Below are positions 58,699 through 64,000 of a DNA stretch of 64,000 bases, piece by piece. This DNA is from UMGS1766 sp963597355 (GTDB lineage: Bacteria; Bacillota; Clostridia; Oscillospirales; Oscillospiraceae), in contig CAVBPR010000019.1 of NCBI GenBank assembly GCA_963597355.1, positions 1 through 64,000 on the forward strand, read 5' to 3'. Numbering within the stretch: position 1 is the stretch's first letter; each line of letters begins with the position of its first letter. Under the pieces are notes generated by a model. It made no database searches. It was not told where the DNA came from and saw nothing but the letters and a program-made list of their open reading frames with translations. The translations under genes and the position numbers were made by a program.

Positions 58699-60048
58699 AT
58701 GGACTGGATGGAATTTCAGCAGGCGGTGATCCGGGCGGCTCAGCGGCAGCAGCTTGTGGATTACGAGCTCTATTTTCGCAGCGGTGACGGAGCCAGCGTA
58801 ACGGTCTACGGTCAGGACGAAGTCAAGGACTTCTGCTCCGCCACCGAGGGAGGCGTCTGCTTCCGCTGCGCAGTAGGGGGCAAAATGGGCTATGCCTCCA
58901 CTCAGGTGCTGAGCGAGGAGTCGGCGGTGGAAATTGTCCGCCGGGCAATGGACAACGCCATTGTGCTGGAGAAAGAAGAGCCGATCTTCTTAAGTCCGGG
59001 GGAGGAAACCTATCCTGCCTGCCCGGTGAGCGACGAGACCATGCCGGACAGCAAAGCGCTGATCCAGAAGGCGCTGAGCCTGCAAAAGGCCCTTTATAAT
59101 GCCCATTCCAGCGTGGGAAAGGGAACGGAAAACGAGGTGGGAGCAACCCACACCACCATCCGGATCTGGAACTCCAAAGGATTGGAGCTGAACTATGACC
59201 GCACCTTTATCACCGCAGTTGCCGTTCCGGTGGTGGAGGAAAAGGGAGAAAAGAATAACGAGATGGTTCTGGCGGTGGGTCGCCTTGCCGAACTGGACGA
59301 GGAAAAACTGGCGCAAAAGGCCGTGGCACAGGTTCGGGCAAAGCTGGGGGCCGAGGTGCCGGAGACGGGGGCCTATCCGGTGGTGCTGGCGCCCGAGGCA
59401 ATGAGCAATCTGCTGACGGTGTTTTCCACCGCCTTTTCCGCCGACACCGCCCAAAAGGGGCTGTCCCTGCTTCGGGGGTGCGAAGGGGAGAAGATTGCTT
59501 CTCCTCTGGTGACGCTGGTGGACGATCCCCTCAGCGAAATGTGCGCCATGCCGATGCCCTTCGACGCAGAGGGAATGCCGACCCGGCGGAAAAACGTGGT
59601 GGAGCAGGGGGTTTTGACCACTCTGCTCTATGACCAGCGCCGGGCATTGGCGGCAGGCAAGGCCACAACGGGAAATGCCAGCAAGCGTTCCTACTCCACG
59701 CCGGTTTCTGTCCAGCCCTTCACCTTCTACCTTGCGGCAGGGGATTGCAGCGAGGAAGAGTTGCTGGAAAAGGCGGGAGATGGAATTTATATCACCGACG
59801 TTGGGGGACTGCACGCAGGAGCCAATCCGATTTCCGGGGATTTCTCCCTCCAGAGCAGCGGCTTCCGAATCGAAGGCGGGAAAAAGACCACTCCCCTGAA
59901 GTCCTTCACCGTGGCGGGCAATTTCTATCACCTGCTGCAGGATATTACTGCTGTGGCAGACAATCTGGAAGTGCCGCTTCCCGGGGACATCACCTGCTAC
60001 GGGTCGCCGTCGGTTCTGGTGGAGGGACTTACCATTGCAGGGAAATAA
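58699..60048 (+). CDS. tldE: TldE/PmbA-family protease subunit
   Basis: 449 residues. It lacks the zinc HExxxH of TldD and has the family features EVGATHTTIRIWNSKGLELNY and DVGGLHAGANPISGDFSLQS. It forms the peptide channel with TldD. AAGGAGG precedes the ATG. A terminator follows. Confidence 0.95.
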   Translation: MDWMEFQQAVIRAAQRQQLVDYELYFRSGDGASVTVYGQDEVKDFCSATEGGVCFRCAVGGKMGYASTQVLSEESAVEIVRRAMDNAIVLEKEEPIFLSPGEETYPACPVSDETMPDSKALIQKALSLQKALYNAHSSVGKGTENEVGATHTTIRIWNSKGLELNYDRTFITAVAVPVVEEKGEKNNEMVLAVGRLAELDEEKLAQKAVAQVRAKLGAEVPETGAYPVVLAPEAMSNLLTVFSTAFSADTAQKGLSLLRGCEGEKIASPLVTLVDDPLSEMCAMPMPFDAEGMPTRRKNVVEQGVLTTLLYDQRRALAAGKATTGNASKRSYSTPVSVQPFTFYLAAGDCSEEELLEKAGDGIYITDVGGLHAGANPISGDFSLQSSGFRIEGGKKTTPLKSFTVAGNFYHLLQDITAVADNLEVPLPGDITCYGSPSVLVEGLTIAGK

Positions 60049-60066
60049 ACCATCGTTTTATGAAAT

Positions 60067-60100
60067 AAAAAAAGGAACTGCCACGGCAGTTCCTTTTTTT
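60067..60100. terminator. bidirectional terminator between tldE and putP
   Basis: AAAAAAAGGAACTGCC and GGCAGTTCCTTTTTTT form a perfect 16-bp stem with T and A runs on either side, serving both convergent genes. Confidence 0.9.
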
Positions 60101-60120
60101 AGATATAGATATGGAAAGAA

Positions 60121-61656
60121 TCAATCCTTGATGGCCTTCACCTTGTCGAACTCGTCGGTGATTTCCTTGGAGGGAGCGGGAGTCAGCAGGCTGACCACGA
60201 CAATGAGAATCAGGCTGGTCAGGAAGGCGGGCAGCAGTTCATAAATGCCGAACACGCCGCCCAGGGGCTTGATGGCAAACTTCCAGACGAACACCATCAC
60301 GCCGCCGCCGATCATACCGGCCAGCGCGCCCCAGCGGTTGGCTCTTCTCCAGAACAGGGCGCACAGCACCACCGCGCCGAAGGCGCCGCCGAAGCCGGCC
60401 CAGGCGAAGGAGACGATCTGGAACACGGAGGAATCCGGATCACGAGCCATGAAAGCGCCGATCAGGGAGATGATGACCAGGGTCACCCGGGCGATGATCA
60501 TGCTGGTTTTCGTGCTGATCTTCATACCGAACACGCCCTTGAGGATGTTTTCCGACACGGAGGAGGAGGCAGCCAGAAGCTGGCTGTCGCAGGTGGACAT
60601 GGTGCAGGCCAGAATACCGGCCATGACCACACCGGCCAGAAGAGCGGGGACAATGCCGAAGGTGGAGAGCTTGGTGGCAATCATAATCAGAATGCGCTCC
60701 GGGTCGGCAGCGGCCTCAATGGAGCCCTCGTGCACCATGGTCAGGCCGACCACGCCGATGAGCACGGCGATGAACATGGAGATAAACACCCATACCGTTG
60801 CCACCCGGCGGCTGGTTTTCAGCTTCTTGGGGTCGCCGATGCCCATGAAGCGGAGGAGGATGTGAGGCATGCCGAAGTAACCCAGACCCCAGCAGGCGGT
60901 GGAGAAGATGGGCAGGAAGCCGCCGTAGGACACGGCTGTGTTGGTGGCGGCGTCGTGGGTGTTAACGAAGGAGAGATAGCCCTCCAGAGTGGATACATAA
61001 TCGATGGTGTTGCTCACGCCACCGGCCATGGAGAAACCGAACACCAGCACGATGACCAGAGCAATGGTCATGACAATGGACTGAAGGAAGTCGGTGATGG
61101 AAGCGGCAAGGAAGCCGCCCATGGCGGTGTAGATAACGATGACGGCGGCGGAGACCAGCATGGCGGCGATATAGTTCATGCCGAACAGGCTGGAGAACAG
61201 CTTGCCGCAGGCGGCAAAGCCGGAAGCGGTGTAGGGCACAAAGAAGACCACAATGGCCAGAGCGGAGATGCCCATCAGCAGGTGGCTCTTGTCCCGGAAG
61301 CGGTTTTCAAAGAAATCCGGCACGGTGACGGAGTCCCCGGCCACCACAGTGTAGTGGCGCAGTCGCTTGGCTACGATCAGCCAGTTGAAGTAGGTGCCAA
61401 GGCCGATGCCGATGGCCGTCCAGCCCACGTCGCAGAGGCCGGATGTGTAGGCCAGACCGGGCAGACCCATCAGCAGCCAGGAGGACATGTCGCTGGCCTC
61501 TGCACTCATGGCGGTGACAAAGGGGCCCAGCTTACGGCCGCCCAGATAGAACTCCTCGGCGGAGTTGCTGGCCTTGGAGCAGCGGAAGCCCAGGTAGAGC
61601 AGAACGGCCAGATAGGCCACAATGGAAATCAGAATACAGATTTGGGATGAACTCAT
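60121..61656 (-). CDS. putP: sodium/proline symporter
   Basis: 511 residues with about 13 membrane helices. The SSS-family signatures are AEEFYLGGRKLGPFVTAMSAEASDMS (in parts), GLPGLAYTSGL and CDSQLLAASSSVSEN. PutP takes up L-proline with Na+. It has its own promoter upstream. A TetR gene lies 170 bp beyond its start on the same strand. No proline catabolic gene is adjacent. Confidence 0.92.
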   Translation of the reverse strand: MSSSQICILISIVAYLAVLLYLGFRCSKASNSAEEFYLGGRKLGPFVTAMSAEASDMSSWLLMGLPGLAYTSGLCDVGWTAIGIGLGTYFNWLIVAKRLRHYTVVAGDSVTVPDFFENRFRDKSHLLMGISALAIVVFFVPYTASGFAACGKLFSSLFGMNYIAAMLVSAAVIVIYTAMGGFLAASITDFLQSIVMTIALVIVLVFGFSMAGGVSNTIDYVSTLEGYLSFVNTHDAATNTAVSYGGFLPIFSTACWGLGYFGMPHILLRFMGIGDPKKLKTSRRVATVWVFISMFIAVLIGVVGLTMVHEGSIEAAADPERILIMIATKLSTFGIVPALLAGVVMAGILACTMSTCDSQLLAASSSVSENILKGVFGMKISTKTSMIIARVTLVIISLIGAFMARDPDSSVFQIVSFAWAGFGGAFGAVVLCALFWRRANRWGALAGMIGGGVMVFVWKFAIKPLGGVFGIYELLPAFLTSLILIVVVSLLTPAPSKEITDEFDKVKAIKD

Positions 61657-61701
61657 AGGAAAACTCTCTCTTTCGTTTCACTATATAAATAATATTCATC
61701 C

Positions 61702-61748
61702 ACTATAACAGGAAGAAAACCGGAATACAATACAGAATGCAGTCTGTA
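61702..61748 (-). promoter_or_regulatory. putP promoter with TACAGA inverted repeat
   Basis: On the minus strand TTGTAT (61730-61725) and TATAGT (61707-61702) are 17 bp apart. TACAGA (61731-61736) and TCTGTA (61743-61748), separated by 6 bp, lie against the upstream edge of the -35. The repeat is a candidate operator for the neighbouring TetR protein. Confidence 0.55.
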
Positions 61749-61828
61749 CAAAAACTTCTTCAATACAAATATTTATCGATAAAATCCAGAAAAATAAGCC
61801 GTACGGAACGGCATATAAAACCGGAAAT

Positions 61829-62413
61829 TTATTTTCGAATGTGAACCAGAAAGATGGGCATCATTTTGGCGCTGTATTCCCGCAGGGAGTAAGCGCCGTC
61901 GCAAATGCACCAGTCGTAAATCAGGGCGCGCTCGCAGAGAGCGTAGGTTTTCACGATTTCGCCGGTGGGCAGATCCTCCCGCAGTTCTCCCCGTTCCTGC
62001 CCCTGCCGGGCAATTTGCCGCAGCAGACGATAATAGAGCCGATCCCGATCCAGCAGGTGCTTTTCTCCCTTGGTGGTCAGCTGGGCGGCATACATCTGGG
62101 CCAGCAGCTCCACGGAAACGGTGTGCTCGATCATGGCGAACAGCTCCTGGTTCAAATACATCAGAATATCAAAGCTGTTCTGGTTCATGTCCAGCGTTTC
62201 TGTCAGCTCTGCGTACTTGTCGTCGAACAGGTAGTTCAGGGAGGACAGCAGGTCGTCCTTTCCATCGAAATAATGATAGAAAGAGCCGCGGGAAGTCTGG
62301 GATTCCTCGATAATTTCTTCCACCGTTGTGTTTTCATAACCCTGCCGGTAGAAAAGATCCCAGGCGGCGGTGACGATTTTGCCCTTTGTATTCCGGTTAT
62401 TTTTCTTTGCCAT
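61829..62413 (-). CDS. TetR-family transcriptional regulator
   Basis: 194 residues from ATG 62413, with GGAG 8 nt upstream; the longer ORF to 62443 begins inside its own -10 box. The HTH is at residues ~9-55 (TTVEEIIEESQTSRGSFYHYF) and the helical ligand-binding domain follows. The ligand is unknown. It is upstream of putP on the same strand and may repress it and itself. Confidence 0.9.
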   Translation of the reverse strand: MAKKNNRNTKGKIVTAAWDLFYRQGYENTTVEEIIEESQTSRGSFYHYFDGKDDLLSSLNYLFDDKYAELTETLDMNQNSFDILMYLNQELFAMIEHTVSVELLAQMYAAQLTTKGEKHLLDRDRLYYRLLRQIARQGQERGELREDLPTGEIVKTYALCERALIYDWCICDGAYSLREYSAKMMPIFLVHIRK

Positions 62414-62441
62414 TGTCTGCACTCCGTTCTGTTTTTTGTAC

Positions 62442-62471
62442 ATTATAGTGGACAGGACAAGGGACTGTCAA
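62442..62471 (-). promoter_or_regulatory. tetR promoter with candidate operator
   Basis: On the minus strand TTGACA (62471-62466) and TATAAT (62447-62442) are separated by 18 bp. GACAG (62451-62455) and CTGTC (62465-62469) form an inverted repeat within this spacer. That fits autorepression. Confidence 0.55.
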
Positions 62472-62614
62472 AGGATTCTGTCGGCGAGGGGGAAATTGCA
62501 ACAATGAAAGCACATTTTGCATGGTTTTGTGCAATGAGTTGAATATACATTGCGAAAAAAATCAGTATAATGAGAAGGTAATGAAAAAATCTCCCCAAAT
62601 AGGAGGATAACACC

Positions 62615-63445
62615 ATGAAATTTACCAAGATGCACGGCTGCGGCAACGACTATGTCTATGTGGACTGCACCCGTGAAATGCTTTCCGATCCCTCCGCAGT
62701 TGCCATTGCGGTGAGCGACCGGCACTTCGGCGTTGGCAGCGACGGGCTGATTCTGATTTGCCCCTCCGCCGTGGCGGATTTCCGCATGGCAATGTACAAT
62801 GCCGACGGCAGTGAGGGAGCTATGTGCGGCAACGGGATTCGCTGCGTGGCAAAGTTTGTTTACGACAAGGGCTTAACCGACAAAACCACCTTGAATATCG
62901 AAACCAAAGCGGGGATTAAGACTCTGCTGCTGACGGTGGAAGCAGGGTGTGTGACCCGGGTTCGGGTGGACATGGGAGAAGTGAGCAGCTGCGCCGCCGA
63001 TGTCCCTGTAGTGGGCATGGGGGACAGGGTGATCAATCAGCCGGTCTCTGTGGCAGGTCAGGACTGGAACATGACCTGCATCAGCGTGGGCAATCCCCAC
63101 GCAATTGTCTGGGTTGAGGATGTGGAGGCTGTGGCGCTGGAGGAGATCGGCCCTCAGTTTGAGCACCACGCCATGTTTCCGGAGCGGGTCAACACCGAGT
63201 TCGTCCATGTGCGCAATGACCACGAGGTGGACATGCGGGTCTGGGAGCGGGGCAGCGGCGAAACTCTGGCCTGCGGCACCGGCGCTACCGCTACGGCGGC
63301 GGCGGCCCATTTGTGCGGTCTGACCGGAAAGGAAGTTACCGTCCATCTGCGGGGCGGCGACCTGAATATCGTTCTGGGGGAAGACGGCCATGCCTATATG
63401 ACCGGACCTGCCACCACTGTGTTTGAAGGAGAATGGGAACTATGA
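62615..63445 (+). CDS. dapF: diaminopimelate epimerase
   Basis: 276 residues. The two active-site cysteines are in MCGNGIRC (residue ~72) and LACGTGATA (~220). The start FTKMHGCGNDYVYVD is conserved. DapF makes meso-diaminopimelate for lysine and for peptidoglycan. Its stop overlaps the murE start (ATGA), so the product feeds directly into the next enzyme. AAATAGGAGG precedes the ATG; a -10-like TATAAT lies at 62566-62571. Confidence 0.96.
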   Translation: MKFTKMHGCGNDYVYVDCTREMLSDPSAVAIAVSDRHFGVGSDGLILICPSAVADFRMAMYNADGSEGAMCGNGIRCVAKFVYDKGLTDKTTLNIETKAGIKTLLLTVEAGCVTRVRVDMGEVSSCAADVPVVGMGDRVINQPVSVAGQDWNMTCISVGNPHAIVWVEDVEAVALEEIGPQFEHHAMFPERVNTEFVHVRNDHEVDMRVWERGSGETLACGTGATATAAAAHLCGLTGKEVTVHLRGGDLNIVLGEDGHAYMTGPATTVFEGEWEL

Positions 63446-64000
63446 GTGCAAATCTGATTCAGCTGGTCAAGCGCCTGAATTACACCCTGGTGCAGGGAGA
63501 TCTGGAGCGGGAGATTACCGATCTGGTCTATGATTCCCGAAAGGTGGAGCAGGGCAGCCTGTTTGTGTGCATTTCCGGCGCTGTCAGCGACGGCCACAAG
63601 TATATTCCGGACGTCGTTTCCAAGGGTGCGACCGCCATCGTGGTGGAGCGGGACGTGAAGGAATATGAAATTCCTGCCCAGGTTACCGTATTAAAGGTAG
63701 ACAACAGCCGCACGGCACTGGCGGAGCTGAGCGCGGCATGGTTCGGCTATCCGGCGGAACAGCTGACCACCATCGGCGTTACCGGCACCAAGGGAAAAAC
63801 CACCACCACCTATATGATTCGGGAGATGATGGAGCATGCCGGCCTGGCCACCGGACTGATCGGCACCATCGAGGTAATCATCGGACAGACCCATATCCCC
63901 GCTGTCAACACCACGCCGGAGTCCTATCTGGTGCAGAAGTATTTCCGGGATATGGTGGACGCCGGCATCGGCTATGTGGTCATGGAGGTGTCCTCTCAGG
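63442..64000 (+). CDS. murE: UDP-MurNAc-tripeptide ligase (MurE), 5' part, cut by window end
   Basis: 186 codons are present, with no stop in the window. The N-terminal Mur ligase domain has LVYDSRKVEQGSLFVCISG, and the ATP loop is GVTGTKGKTTTTYM, followed by NTTPES. Its position after dapF suggests that it adds meso-diaminopimelate rather than lysine. AAGGAG lies upstream and the start overlaps the dapF stop. The rest lies outside the window. Confidence 0.93.
   Translation, partial: MSANLIQLVKRLNYTLVQGDLEREITDLVYDSRKVEQGSLFVCISGAVSDGHKYIPDVVSKGATAIVVERDVKEYEIPAQVTVLKVDNSRTALAELSAAWFGYPAEQLTTIGVTGTKGKTTTTYMIREMMEHAGLATGLIGTIEVIIGQTHIPAVNTTPESYLVQKYFRDMVDAGIGYVVMEVSSQ

Overview
The window looks like a chromosomal segment of a moderately GC-rich Gram-positive anaerobe of the Clostridia, most likely the order Oscillospirales. 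This is inferred from the division and cell-wall gene order, a CIRCE heat-shock operator, AGGAGG-type ribosome binding sites, an anaerobic sulfatase maturase, an SPP1/P22-like phage head module and the overall protein style. No species can be named from sequence alone.

Layout. 1-675: the 3' end of a 5S rRNA followed by five tRNA genes (Asn, a CAT tRNA probably Ile2, Trp, Asp, Thr) and a terminator. 768-5238: a membrane-anchored HNH protein, a membrane-bound XRE regulator with a zinc ribbon, a MATE exporter and a small PH-domain protein. 5340-9271: galE with a nucleotidyltransferase, then dusB and a sigma-factor-like protein fused to a membrane segment. 9287-15486: a sulfate-ester cassette made of a LysR regulator, an SLC13-type anion transporter, a cytoplasmic sulfatase, a TauE/SafE anion exporter and the radical-SAM enzyme that activates the sulfatase. 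15754-20551: htpG under CIRCE control, a GNAT enzyme, asnS and a lone prepilin-like protein.

20655-31959 is a compact phage-derived block. A divergent repressor has lost both predicted self-cleavage residues. The block then runs terminase, portal, scaffold, capsid, head-tail connectors, tail tube, chaperones, tape measure and tail tip, ending in an XhlA-like membrane protein. No integrase, replication, endolysin or typical holin gene is visible, and the block sits between housekeeping genes. This makes it a candidate domesticated particle (gene-transfer-agent-like or tail-like) or a pruned prophage. Its tape-measure gene is split across two frames at an A7 slippery heptamer, which points to a programmed -1 frameshift.

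32106-35202: serine biosynthesis (serC, serA) with a zinc-ribbon membrane protein between them. 35275-37706: a DUF815 ATPase and mreB. 37746-37848: a promoter and terminator framing a possible small RNA. 38087-48178: a division/cell-wall cluster (mraZ, rsmH, ftsL-like, a PASTA penicillin-binding protein, mraY, ftsW, murG, ftsQ, ftsZ) with three MraZ-type repeats upstream. 48250-49955: aroE and a GH25 lysozyme lipoprotein. 50079-56900 (minus): a D-allose-type operon with an ABC importer (alsA, alsC, alsB), alsE, alsK, rpiB and a second, atypical ROK protein. 57307-60048: tldD/tldE. 60121-62413: a PutP symporter and a TetR regulator. 62615-64000: dapF overlapping the start of murE, which is cut by the window end.

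The most interesting points are the phage-derived block with its frameshift and degenerate repressor, the self-contained sulfatase cassette, the extra ROK protein in the allose operon, the terminator embedded in the lysR coding sequence, and the candidate small RNA upstream of mraZ.
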